A stretch of 64,000 nucleotides of DNA. Origin: Blasia pusilla (Eukaryota; Marchantiophyta; Marchantiopsida; Blasiales). The notes below the pieces were generated by a model. That model was given only the letters and a program-made list of their open reading frames with translations, was not told the DNA's origin and searched no databases. The stretch spans positions 67,952,001 to 68,016,000 of the forward strand of contig CM114271.1 in NCBI GenBank assembly GCA_050084515.1. The letters run 5' to 3'. Positions 1 to 10,925 of the stretch are shown piece by piece; the stretch's first letter is position 1, and each line of letters starts with the position of its first letter. Made by a program: the position numbers and the translations under genes.

Positions 1-1689
1 CATCGTCATATATCAATCGAATAGGCGTTCACAAATCAAGAAGTCGTCCTCCCTTAATATTATACATTCATGTATCCTTTTATGTTGGGATGCGGATTTC
101 TTGATATTTCTAATGAAATTTACCACATGCATGCGTACTTAGTAGTGTGTTAGAAATGTATGAATTGTTTTATTTATGTTAAAAAGATTAGCTACCAAAA
201 CATATTATGGATTATTATTTGTACATTTCAAATTATAAAATTTTAATGCAATTTTTATTTTTTAAGATAAATATGGTTATTAGTGAACCAATTTTTTAAA
301 ATTTTGGCAATCTCTTATGCTTAACATGTATCATTCGAGCAAGGATTAAAATTTTATTTTGGCTCAAGGATACAATCATGCAATGAAGTGGAAACTAGTT
401 GATGGAATCCAATTTTAACATGAATGAAGATAATAGATCATCCTGTGTGTTTCAAAAATACTACATAGTTATCCATAGAATAGTCTCTCGTATTTCACAT
501 GCTATATAGTATTTACGTGTACGTGGAACGCACATATATTCAAATATTATCTATATGATAATCAAACGATCGAATTTTGGATTGAAATCTTATCAAGGAC
601 TCATATCCTTATGGGAAGAAAAATGCTTGAAATAATATTCAATTTAAATTATAAATATAAGATTTTGCAATACATAGATATACTATTTATCTTAAAAAAA
701 ATTTATGCAATTTTTTTTATATGAAATATTTTTTTCCTTAAATTTCATGAAATTCAAACAAAAATGCATATTGTAAGATGCATGCAATCCATATTATTAT
801 TATATCAACATGGCTTGCATGATCTATACTATTTACAAAGGATTTCCTTCCTCCCGCTAACTAACGCATGTCTTCTAAGGACATCTCTACACACAACATA
901 TGTCCATTTAAGGGAAAGGAAAAGAATTAGGGAAGGCGAGGTAGGAGTTAAGTTAATGGAGAAGAAGGAATAAAAATTTAATATGACAAGAAGTTCAACA
1001 AAGAGATGTTTGCATAACTTATTATACATTCTTAGTTTTCTTTTATGATTTCCTCTTGCATTTTTCTCGTAAGATTATCAATATTAAAAAAAAAGCATTT
1101 CAAATTTTAAAATTTTAAAATAATTTCATTTTATTTTTCATTTTAAACTTAAATTTAAAAAATTTGGAGTGCATGGGAATTTTAAAAGTAAGAAAAAAAA
1201 AAAAAAAAAAAAAATATACCGCATTTATTATTTTTATTTTGAGATGCATGTTGACACTATGTTAGGTGTAAAATTTGGGGGAGGTGTGCGCACGAATTTT
1301 AGAGGAGAGGAAAACTAATCATTAGAACTCCCTAAGAAGTGAAGAAGTGGGGATTATTTTTAGTGAAGAATGGGATGTTTATGATCTGGTTATGACTTCT
1401 CCTTTAAGAATGAGACATGAAAATTTTTACAAAGACCATGAGATTATTTGGTACACGGGAGCAAGATATTGATTAAGGGTTGGTTTGAACCCAAAGAAGT
1501 ATGGACATCATTCCATAATTTAACCCCTAACAGCATGATGTAGCCTCACTTGTGGTGGTGGCGGATGTTGTAGTGATTGATCCTGCGTGGGAGGTTGTGC
1601 GAGCCTAAGTGGTGGCACAAAGGAGATTGCTACAAGGAGAAGGGGAGGCGATGAAGAAGAGCCATCTCTATAGTCGGCTTTATGATTGA
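1..1689. other. AT-rich intergenic DNA, no gene seen
   Basis: This stretch is strongly AT-rich with poly-A and poly-T runs, for example an A run near 1190-1213. Open frames are short, lack codon structure and match no family I know. I see no RNA gene, repeat array or transposon end that I can defend. Confidence 0.6.
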
Positions 1690-2115
1690 CATCCATCCGT
1701 CCCTCTAGTCATGGAGATGTATGGGACTATGGGGAAAAGGTTTGACTCATTTCTTATGGATTGCGGTCATCATCTCCACTTGAGAAATGGGTTTTCCTTA
1801 GCAAGTGCGATTCTTTCTTGTAGGCAATGGGTCTTCATAGCTTTGCAGCGTGCCCGAGCTAATGGGTTTTTCCCGCAAGCTCAGGCTGTGGGAGACGCTG
1901 ACGCTAGAGGCCCGCTTAGTGGTAGTCACGTCCCTCTAGGTGTTGTTGATAATGTCTCTACTGTTGGTGAGTTTAGCCGGTAGGAAGGATGCCCCCTTTT
2001 CTTTTTCCAGGCTGGTTGCAGCCTTCAAGTATTCAACTATTTGAGTCCCCCTTTTTGTACTCCCGACGGGTTTCCCATCATACCTTTTTATTCATGCTTT
2101 CTTCATGCTCTCATG
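1690..2115 (+). pseudogene. LINE 3' end fragment (ORF C-terminus plus 3' UTR)
   Basis: A short frame starting with MEMYGTMGKRFDSFL runs to about 1983 and ends in ANGFFPQAQAVGDADARGPL. A near relative lies at about 56370-56770, and the tail block (QAQAVGD-ARGPLS) is also encoded at the minus-strand 3' end of the LINE at 40690-43400. The similarity continues beyond the stop into untranslated DNA up to about 2110. From memory, the EMYG...RFDSFL...RQ..SIALQRA block is the usual C-terminus of a plant and algal non-LTR reverse transcriptase family. It is therefore read as a 5'-truncated LINE insertion, not a host gene. Confidence 0.6.
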
Positions 2116-2934
2116 TCGTTCCTTTGGTTATGGCATCCCTTGAAACTCCCACACTTGGAGTGTTCCTATCAAGATTGAAACAAATGATAGACATGATATT
2201 AAAATTGAGTTATATGTTTTATTTTCAATATTTTGACCAAATTTTTTATTATTTTTTTAAATGAAATAAAAATTTCATGAAACCAAAAAGGTGTCAAGCA
2301 AGGAGCTAGGAACCTTCTAAGCCTTTAGGAATTAACTCAACCCCAGTTCAACACACCTAAAGGTTTCCGAAATTCATTAAAAGAAAATGTGACGTCATTA
2401 ATTAATTAATTATTCATGTGGGGACCTGCCATCCAGGGAGGAAACCGTACTGGGCTGCCACACGTGGAGCGCTGTGGTGACTCGACAGGCGCCGGGGCTC
2501 CTGGTCCCTTCCACTTACGGCAGTAGCACCTCACGGAGCAAGCACGGAAGCTGGAGAGCGTGCCACGTGCTCTCCCGTATTATGACTACCGCTGGAAAGC
2601 AGTCGCCGCGGATACCGCATCATTCGCTCGGGATTCCTTTTCCCGTTTCCATCCTCTTCGCCGGTGGGTTCGAGTACTCTGAAGCGTATGGGAAGAAGGA
2701 GTGCGTTTAGGTACTTACGACTCGAAGGAGCGCGAGGGAATGCGCGTTCGATTTGGGGCTGGGCTCCATCAATTCCTTTGCTGGTGCGGGGTTGGACTCT
2801 CCAGCCTCCGCTCCGAGCTAAAGGGTGTCGTCGCGGGAAGGATTCGAACGTTATTTTTTGCTTGGGTATATGTTGTGTTGCAGGTGCGGGTTCTGTTCTT
2901 CGTTTCTTCGGGAGAAACGCGAGGAAGGAACGTG
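2116..2934 (+). promoter_or_regulatory. Upstream region and probable 5' leader of the heptahelical protein gene
   Basis: Composition changes from AT-rich to GC- and CpG-richer DNA near 2420, as expected approaching a gene. The frame of exon 1 stays open upstream to about 2701, but that part looks unlike the family. An acceptor-like polypyrimidine/AG ending at 2880 could mark a 5' leader intron. I could not pick a convincing TATA box. Confidence 0.35.
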
Positions 2935-5406
2935 ATGGGGGAGGGTGGTATTGAGAGTGATGCACAGAGCAATTTGAGAGAGCGAAGCAGGTCGAAGGAT
3001 GATCGCAGGGAGTCAAGGGTGGAGGAAGAGAATGACGGGACGTTGAAACGACTGGTGCCCGGAAAGATCGCCAGTGGGGTGGGGAGGCTGACAGAGGAAG
3101 TGAAGAAAGGCTATCAGCTTGTGAAATTCCACGCTCTGCCGGAGCACTTGAGGGACAATGAGTTCATCTTGAGTCACTACAGGACTGATTGGCCTTTTAG
3201 ACAAGCGCTCGGGAGCATCTTCTCAATTCACAACGAGACCCTCAACATATGGACGTTAGTTCTCTCCTGTTCTCTCCATGTCTCCGATAAATATGATGCC
3301 TAGGTTGTTGTCATTCTATTTTCGCCTTGCCGTTCCCGAGATGAGGCGACCATCACATTGCATTTTCTCTTCTAATGGACTGGCCGGAGCTTGAATTCTG
3401 TGCCTGGATTCTCAATTTCATATCCTTCGAAGGAGAGGTTAGATTCTCTTTAATGCGTGCGGTTGATTGCCACCACATTTGAGTTAGGAGTCGGTGTCCA
3501 ACCATTTGAACAATGCACGCATGTCTTGCTGCACCAAGAACCCCTCCTTTTTCATAATTTCTAGAGAAAAAGTCTGTTCTGATCGTTCGGAAGTAAACAG
3601 TCAAGGCTTAAAGCTGATGGACAGGCCCGCATTGCCAAATGTCACTCGGGTGAAGCATATCGTGTTCTCATTGCATGACTGATTATGGCTTCACCTCCTA
3701 CTCAGAATAATGACCATGGGTGGGTGCCCGGGCCACGGGTGTTGGTTCTTGGGTTTTTTTGCGCCTTTCCCTTCCAGCATCTAAGTAAAGAGAGGTTGGA
3801 CGAAAGAATGGCTTCACGAACACTCGCAGGTCACTTTAGTCCGCACTTAGGGATGGACAGGTCACAAGACAGGTTCGTCGTGAATATTGTGGAAGCCAAT
3901 CGATGGAAATAATGCCTCATGGATCCCTCGTTCCATCTTTGGAGCTAAGGCGTTTGGAAATTGGTCATCGGGGTCGTGCTTAACATCCCTCTCCACTTTT
4001 GCAGCATACTGTTCATGTGACCTCGTCATACACAATCCTTACTGTTTTCTGTCCAAGTTTTCAATGATCTCGCTTTCATATCTGACGGAATTTAAGCAAG
4101 GACCGGTAATCTGGATTCTAGACTTGTCTGAGGTTGTGATTTGGGACGTGCCATAATTCTCCATGGAAAGAAACCCTGATACCAATGCTTATCTGACCTG
4201 AATGTCACTCTGTCGCAATTTGCAGGCACCTGCTGGGATTCTTGGTCTTTGCTGGTCTCACAATCTATACAGCATTAAGCCTATCGAATGGTGGGTGGGT
4301 CTCTAGCATGATTCGGCTTTCTAGCTTTCAAAGTATTCACTGGGTAATTAACTTCTACCACTTGTTGGCCGCGTTTAAATTACATCGGACATGTTTGCTG
4401 TCATGCGTTTGCTTTGTAATCATTCTGTGAAATGTCTCCTACGCATTAGCGAAGCCCTGTACAGACGCTGATTTCTGGACCTTATCCCAAACATCATGTA
4501 GATCTTAGTTGTATATAAAGCCGTCCGGCTGCCAAATTCGGTTTAGCTGTTCAGGATTTATGTTTTGATTTCCCTTCCAGCAGCCATATCTTCTAACATT
4601 GGATGGATATTTCAGTCAATGATCACCTCAACCAGTTCACCAAGGTGAATAAAGTGGGAAGGTCGACGATCAAGATCGATGCTCGTTGATAGAAGTGTCA
4701 AGTCATATATATCCAGCCTGGACTAACGTGGTAAGCGGTGTGCGTGTGGCAGCAAACGGTTTCAGATGACCTAACGAATATGGTGGCTCCCCAGCCTAAG
4801 ACACCCATCACTCGATGGCCATTTTTTGTATTCTTGAGCGGTGCCATGTTCTGTTTGCTGTCAAGTAGCACTTGCCATCTGCTAATGTGCCACTCTGAGC
4901 GCGTGGCCAGTTTGCTTCTCAAACTGGATTACATCGGCATCGCATACTTGATTGCCGCTTCCTTCTTCCCTCCAGTGTACTACACATTCATGTGTGAGCC
5001 TTCGCTGCGAAACTTCTACTTAAGCGGGATCACAGCCCTCGGAATACTCATAGTCATGGTCTCTCTGCTCCCAATGTTCCAAACTCACCAGTATCGGCCA
5101 TTCCGAGCCATTTTGTTCGGTAGTATGGGAGTTTCTGGCATCGTACCTTGCGTCCACAAGGTACTCCTCCATTGGCATGAACCTACTGCCAAAGAAACGT
5201 TCTATCTGGAAGTCGCAATGGGTGCTTTGTACGGACTCGGAGCAGTAATATACACCACCAGGATACCAGAGCGATGGAAGCCCGGTAGATTTGACATTGC
5301 TGGTCATAGCCACCAGCTCTTCCACGTACTTGTGGTGGCCGGTGCTCTGACTCACTACCGAGCTGGGCTTCTTTATCTTGAATGGCGAGACACACATGGT
5401 TGTTGA
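2935..5406 (+). CDS. Heptahelical transmembrane protein, PAQR/adiponectin-receptor-like (HHP family), 4 exons
   Basis: Predicted exons are 2935-3254, 4226-4290, 4616-4644 and 4753-5406. All introns are GT-AG and the phases (2, 1, 0) close exactly to give 355 aa. The ATG at 2935 begins a hydrophilic, charged cytosolic N-terminus. The family block with ETLNIWTHLLGF lies at 101-112, split by intron 1. TRWPFFVFLSGAMFCLLSSS-TCH (158-180) carries the conserved Ser and His180, and HSHQLFH (323-329) supplies the C-terminal HxxxH pair. These are the usual metal-binding residues of PAQR/hemolysin III proteins. Seven membrane segments are expected between about 108 and 348. Plant HHPs are linked to hormone and stress responses; the exact role here is unknown. 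The 29-nt exon 3 is the least certain part; it was chosen because it alone joins exons 2 and 4 in frame. Confidence 0.88.
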
Positions 5407-5805
5407 ATCCAACTAGTCAGGTAGGTAGGCCAGGAAAGCTGCTGCCTCCATCTTTATGCCGTAGAAAACTATCACAAGACTTTTTTACGCGAGGTAGTTG
5501 CCGCACATTCGATGACACCATTGATTCATCGTTGTATCGCACTCGGAGCCCCTTTGCCCGGTGCACCATGCGCAAATGTGTTTGTACATAGAGACGGAAG
5601 AGGAATCTGATTCTTTCACTGTCCGAACAGAGGAGCGTGACAGCATTCAGTTCAGCTCTAGAGCTCTTTCGGATATTTGACGATATTGCAGTATAGCTTG
5701 GAAGTGTGTGCGTCTGGGTGATGCGCGATCGATTGTAATGTGGTAAAGGAGAATGGGTACACATCTATTTTATGATAGTTTTCGCATGGAAATCTCGAAG
5801 GTGAA
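5407..5805 (+). other. 3' flank of the heptahelical protein gene
   Basis: Non-coding sequence after the stop at 5404-5406. Open frames here are antisense shadows. It probably contains the 3' UTR; no clear polyadenylation hexamer stood out. Confidence 0.4.
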
Positions 5806-6766
5806 CAATGCACACCATGTTACTTGTTCTACACAAAACAACTTGCGTCTATTAAATGATCGTTCTGTTAGGAAATCTATAATGTGGACAACGCACCTAC
5901 CTTTAAATACATCATGTTACTTGTTCTACTCAAGACAGCTCGCGTGCACTATATACTCTTCTTTCATCCGAGCTGAGAGAAAAGTCCTCATGACATTTCC
6001 AGTTATCCTGTGAGCTTCTCCGTCTTAGTTGAACGAAACCTTCATGAGATCCCCTATTTTTCATCTTGTGCGGGCCTCCGTCTAGGTTAGATGGTATTAA
6101 GCTTTCAAAGAGGACAAGTGTCTTTAAGTAGAGGCCACCTGAAAGGAGAGATGGCAAGAAAAGGAGTGATCATTGGCAAGAAAAGGGTGTGATCGTTGCT
6201 AAGACAGTTGCTGACAATAATACAGATGTGTGATGATATTGAGTTGATAATGAAGATAATCAAGTACTAAGTTCGGATGAAATTAAACAGACTCCAAGTA
6301 ACTCCAATGACATTACATTACATTAATGCACATCATGTTACTTGTTCTACACAAAACATCTTGCGTCTAGTAAACGATTGTTCTCGCAAGGAAATCTATA
6401 ATGTGGACAACGAACCTACCTTTAAATACATCATGTTACTTGTTCTACACAAGACAACTTGCGTGCAATGTATACTCTTCTTTCATTCGAGCTGAGAGAA
6501 AAGTCCTCATAACATCTCCAATTATCTTGGGAGCTTCTCCGTCTTAGTTAGATGGTATTGCATTAAGCTTTCAAAGAGGACAAGTGTCTTAAGCAGAGGC
6601 CACCTGAAAGGAGAGATGGCAAGGAAAGGGGTGATCATTGCTAAGACAGTTGCTGACAATAATATAGATGTGTATGATGATATTGAGTTGATAATGAAGA
6701 TAATCAAGTACTAAGTTTGGATGAGATTAAACAGACTCCAAGTAAGTCCAATGACATTACATTACA
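5806..6766. repeat. Imperfect tandem duplication, two units of about 518 and 443 bp
   Basis: Unit 1 (about 5806-6323) and unit 2 (about 6324-6766) begin with AATGCACA(C/T)CATGTTACTT and end with a shared CCAATGACATTACATTACA-like string. Unit 1 carries about 50 bp near 6031-6085 that unit 2 lacks. Within each unit the CATGTTACTTGTTCTACAC motif appears twice, so the repeat has an internal sub-repeat. No coding potential seen. Confidence 0.8.
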
Positions 6767-7479
6767 CTATACATCATTTGCACTACACAGACTCAAAAAT
6801 TGGTGTCTCCCCGTTTATTCTTGTCACACATGATGTATCTCTCCCTTTGAATTGGAGATGGGAAAGCATTTGTATTCATGCTTGAGTGGTTGTTGGCCTC
6901 CCAACAACTTGTTAGAACATTATGTGTAGCTTGATCAAGCACCAAGAATTTGGACTCTCCTCTTGTCGTACCGTACTCAAATACATATAGCATATGATAA
7001 ACGTTTCCATTACTGAGAGTAGGCGAGGAGAATGGCTTTGTTTTTGTTTGATTAATGAGGTAAGATGCTTACATAGTTCTTGTTATAGCCAATTCACTTC
7101 CCAAAATTCTCTTACACGAGTTCTAAATGGTTTTCTCCTATTGTTGAGATTTTCCTATTCAGTTTTGGTTGCCAAATTTTTTCAGTCACTAGCCAATGTA
7201 AAGTGTTCCCTACCAAATTTCCATCATCATGATTTTCTTGAAAGGAGTCTTAATTTTTATTGGAACGGGCACAAGTAACAATGGGGCAAAATATAGACAA
7301 CAATTAACATTATTTCTAAGTCCAAAGTACCGGTATGGGTACAGATCAAAGGATGTAGGGGGATGAAAATATTTGGTCCATAATATTGATGATATGGTTT
7401 GTACTATTGATGAAACTAGGTTTTAGGGATACCCCCTTATTCATCTTTCTACAACCCATTCTAGCATTCGAGTTCATTG
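6767..7479. other. Intergenic DNA, nothing identified
   Basis: AT-rich DNA with short unrelated open frames. No recognisable protein motif, RNA gene or element end. Confidence 0.5.
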
Positions 7480-7541
7480 ATTTTTGAGTCACCCCTTTTT
7501 CTACTCTTGATGGGTTGTCCTATTTACATTTATTCTAGATG
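7480..7541 (+). repeat. Short fragment of the LINE 3' UTR
   Basis: The string TTTTTGAGTCACCCCTTTTT followed by a GATGGGTTG...TTTATTC block resembles the 3' UTR following the LINE tails at 2040-2110 and 56700-56760. It is probably a very short 5'-truncated insertion of the same family. Confidence 0.4.
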
Positions 7542-7839
7542 CAATTTCTCTTGGGACACGGTTCAAAGAAGGACAAACTATGTGAAGAGAAATTCCCTTA
7601 AATGCAGAGTTTGGGCTTGGAGGAATTATTTTCTAAAATTAGAAAGAAAGGTAGCGGATTCATTGTCAAAATAAGGAGGAGGGAATCCCTTTGTCTCTCT
7701 AGATGAGAAGGTGGTTTGGATTTTTTTAATGAAGAGAGTACATAGTAAAGAGAGGAAATATTTTGAAATGTTAGAGTATGAATTAGGAAGTTTGGGATAG
7801 GTAAAACAACAAGTAAGTAATATGGGAAAGTTGACCCAT

Positions 7840-7918
7840 ATATTTATAATGAGAAAATAGACTAATTCTACAATGAGAAAATGAACCTATGGTAGAAACT
7901 AGAAATTGCGATGCAATG
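7840..7918. repeat. Left half of the target sequence split by the gypsy element
   Basis: This 79 bp segment (TTATAATGAG...GATGCAATG) recurs at about 18343-18420, where it runs uninterrupted into ACCAAAG. That second copy acts as a natural empty site and fixes the insertion point after 7918. The last four bases, AATG at 7915-7918, are the left target-site duplicate. Confidence 0.85.
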
Positions 7919-8547
7919 TGTCGTGCGCATACACATCGCTACACAACATACATCGCTGTCACCGAACACACACTCAAACACCCACGATCCCATGCTAACT
8001 CATGACATCCAAACAACGAGACAAGAAGTACCAAAATATCTCCAATTAAAGTAAGATCCAATCTCTCTCTACACCATCTCACACCATAGCTCTCAAAGGT
8101 GTGCACTCTCTCTCATGTCAAACCAAACCCACTCTCCTAATGAGAGGCTTGGATTACACTCACAAGGCAAGGGACCATAACTCCGCCACCTCATGCCAAG
8201 AGGTTCAACAAAGAGAGAATGAGCTCTCAAGCTTTTTCTCCTTGGGATATACCCTTCCCCTCTCCCAAGCTCTCTCCATGGTAACCTATTCAAGTCACCT
8301 CCTTGGCTCTTGACCTGATGTAGGAGGTCAAGGGTCACTTACAAAAAATAGAAAGTTGATCATATACTCAAAATGGTACTTACCTAAAATAGTAAGTTTC
8401 TCAATATGGCTCCAAATGATCCAAAACGAAGGGGAAACATGCTCTCTCAGGTTTCCCGGGGCCTCAACAGGTCATCCTCGACCTGTCCTCCACTACTCGT
8501 GAAGACGCTCTATTAGATCCGACCGATCTATCCTAAAGGACGTGACA
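7919..8547 (-). repeat. Terminal repeat copy in A-B order (629 bp)
   Basis: Block A (7919-8046) joins block B (8047-8547) at CTCCAAT|TAAAG. The segment starts TGTC and ends GACA, the normal look of LTR outer ends. In the reading where the true LTR is B-AC-A, the A|B junction here would instead be a U3-U5 join like that of a two-LTR circle. Confidence 0.8.
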
Positions 8548-8549
8548 AC

Positions 8550-8677
8550 TGTCGTGCGCATACACATCGCTACACAACATACATCGTTGTCATCGAACAC
8601 ATACACAAACACGCACGATCCCATGCTAACTCATGGCATCCAAACAACGAGACAAGAAGTACCAAAATATCTCCAAT
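8550..8677 (-). repeat. Second copy of terminal block A (128 bp)
   Basis: It matches 7919-8046 with about seven substitutions and no indels that I can see. It is separated from the preceding block B by the dinucleotide AC, producing a GTGACA-AC-TGTC palindrome-like join. It abuts the polypurine tract. Confidence 0.9.
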
Positions 8678-8692
8678 CGCCCCCCTAGCTGG
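8678..8692 (-). promoter_or_regulatory. Probable polypurine tract of the gypsy element
   Basis: On the minus strand this reads AGCTAGGGGGGCG and sits directly before ATTGGAG, the start of block A. A G-run beside a TG-starting repeat is what plus-strand priming needs. This favours U3 beginning in block A. Confidence 0.6.
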
Positions 8693-8864
8693 TGGTTAGG
8701 TCCCTCTAACTCCAGATAGCCATCTATCCCTACCTACCATGACATACATCTCTCGGACGCTAAGAGCAAGAAGGCCGGGTGCTCATGTGGCCCCATCGTT
8801 AGTCGCCTTCTTGTCCATCCATGTCAGAGAAAAATTCGGGATCAAAACCTACATAGTATCTCCT

Positions 8865-9215
8865 CTATGTACATCTGGGACACATCCATCATCCCCGAGT
8901 AACCCTAGTGAGAGGTGGCGTCAAACATGCCATATGCCAACCTCTCGAACAACCATCACAGACTAGCATCGTGGCCGCACCACGAGCAGAACCACAAAAC
9001 ATACAACGCAAGCATGTAGGAACTACTGCTGAGCTCGGATCCAATGTACCATCAATGTTAGGAAGGTGACATGGTGCACAATTACGTACATGGTCTTTCC
9101 ATACCATACCATCGCGTCCCTCCAGTAAGAGAACACCGGATGGCAAAACGTCACGCACTCTCAAGATAGTGCGCCCTGCAGTCATATCCAACGTCGTCGG
9201 TGCCGTCTTCTGCAA
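8865..9215 (-). pseudogene. Gypsy polyprotein C-terminus: integrase tail plus PHD finger
   Basis: The integrase tail (RVRDVLPSGVLLLEGRDG) is followed by a Cys4-His-Cys3 zinc finger. It reads CMFC, 11 residues, then CDGC, GWHMAC, and WMCPRC after an in-frame TGA at 8889-8891. The frame ends at TAG 8865-8867. The spacing C-x2-C, C-x2-C, x4-H-x2-C, C-x2-C fits a PHD finger, a module that usually reads histone H3 tails. It occupies the place where chromoviruses carry a chromodomain, so a role in choosing insertion sites is a reasonable inference. The TGA disables the last zinc ligand pair in this copy. Confidence 0.8.
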
Positions 9216-9229
9216 GTAGAAATAATCTT

Positions 9230-10109
9230 CTTGATGAAACCTCCGGATAGTTGGTCAATAACCACCACCACAAATAGTCGCATACCTCAACGTATCCCGA
9301 TGCTGCGCAATCGCCAAGTTCTCGAACGCCATGGGCATTACTCTCCGAAACAACTCAGCCCTCTGAGAACATGCTCGCATCCATATATCTGGGTCATCAA
9401 GGTCCAGCACCTCACTAACATCTCGACGAATGGCCGTAGGTAAATCTGGCTCTCGTCCATAAAGTAGCAAGTACGGTGAAAAAGACGTTAAGGATGCCTG
9501 CCTGTTGAATCTGTATCCCATCGCCAACCAGGGAAATTGGAGGTCCCAATCTCCTCGGTGACCTCTCACCAAGCCATACTTGCGTAAACGCCTCTTCTCC
9601 GCATCCGCCTCAGGATGATCTCGCAAAGTCGTGCGATGGTCGATCAGCGCCTAATCACATAAGGCCTCAAACTCACCGCGAAACTCGATACCCTGGTCTG
9701 TCAACACCTCAGCCGGTGTGCCATAATGACTGAGTACTTTATCAAGAAAGGCATAAGCTACTCCCTCACTCGCTTTGTCAGGCAATGCAATCAACTCGAT
9801 CCACTTCGAGAAGTGCTCGACCATCACCATCACCAACACATAACAATTGTGACGCTCCGTCATAGGCAAAGGCCGTGCAAAATCCAAACTCCATCTATAC
9901 CCTAAGCCTATGATCGGTAATGGATGCAACTGTGGAGTTGGAGCATTGAACGATGCTTAGACCCGATCACACACCATGCACATGGCAACAAACTGCTGAA
10001 CGTCAGTCTGCATGCCTCGCCACCAATACTGAATCTGGAGCAAGTTGTATGTCCGCTTCACACCAAAGTGACCCAACTCCTTGTGGACATGCTACACTAG
10101 TCGTGCTCT
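9230..10109 (-). pseudogene. Gypsy integrase core (DDE) and zinc-binding region, broken
   Basis: The catalytic Asp residues lie in WSLDFARPLP and LTDQGIEFRGEF (about 9680-9900), and the Glu in DHRTT-LRDHPEADAEKRR just after a stop near 9651. The C-terminal part (RLRKYGLVRGHRGDWDL to about 9255) has the usual LPWLAMGYR-like and FSPYLLLYGREP blocks. The N-terminal zinc-binding part lies in the disrupted 9930-10109 stretch. Frame 2 mod 3 is shared with RNase H and the PHD finger, so this was one protein. Stops near 9651 and 9930 break it. Confidence 0.85.
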
Positions 10110-10925
10110 CTAAGAATGATGCAGCACTACGCGTACTCTGCTATCCTCCCAAACCCTCAAAACATGTGTCCCCTCCCAATGGAACCGTCTGGCCCGTTTT
10201 AGGATACGATCCCGCTCTCTAGCATCCACGGTGCTCGCAACGCTGCCAATACGAAGGTACTCCAAGACTACTCCATCATCATGAATATCTCGGCCATTTG
10301 TCCTGTCCTCACTAGCCTCGGGATCCAAGGACTCTCCACTAGACCTCGCCATCGAAGTCTCCACACTCTGGCTCTCCATAGCCAACATGCCTAAATAGGC
10401 TGACGCGTGCCATCTTGGCACCAACTCCTCATCACTCTCTCCATGCCATTGAGCTCTAGTCGCATCTTGCTGACTTGGGCATGGGTTACGACTCAACCCA
10501 TCTGCATCTTCGTTGAGCGTCCCAGGTCTATGTACCACATGAAAATCATACTCCTGCAACAATAGAGCCCATCTCGCAAGCTTCCTTGTAAGCTTGTCGG
10601 ACTCCATCAACCACTTCAATGGTTGATGATCAGTGATGATGGTAAAGGGGTTGCCGAATAAGTAACACCTGAAATGCGTGACAGCCCACACCGCAACCAA
10701 GCACTCACCCTCATACGAGTTGTACTTTGCCTCTGCAGCGTTGTTCGAGCGGCTAGCATAAGCCACCGCGAACTCTCTACCCTCATCATCATGATGGGTG
10801 AGCACTGCTCCAAGCCCCAACATGCTCCAATCTGTGTGCAACTGGAAAGGACGCCCCTGATCGGTCTCCTCAAGATGGGCGCGACGCCAACTCGTCCCTG
10901 AGCAATCTGAAATGCTCGCCTCGCT
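10110..10925 (-). pseudogene. Gypsy RNase H domain
   Basis: The block FQLHTDWSMLGLGAVLTHHD supplies the first catalytic Asp, followed by FAVAYASRS, YEGECLVAVWAVTHFRCYL (Glu) and FTIITDHQPLKWLM (Asp). RWALLLQEYDFHVVHRPGTLNEDADGLSR closes the domain. This is the classical Ty3/gypsy RNase H order. A one-base frameshift near 10870 separates it from the reverse transcriptase frame. The tail of this frame down to 10110 is a tether leading to the integrase. Confidence 0.9.
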
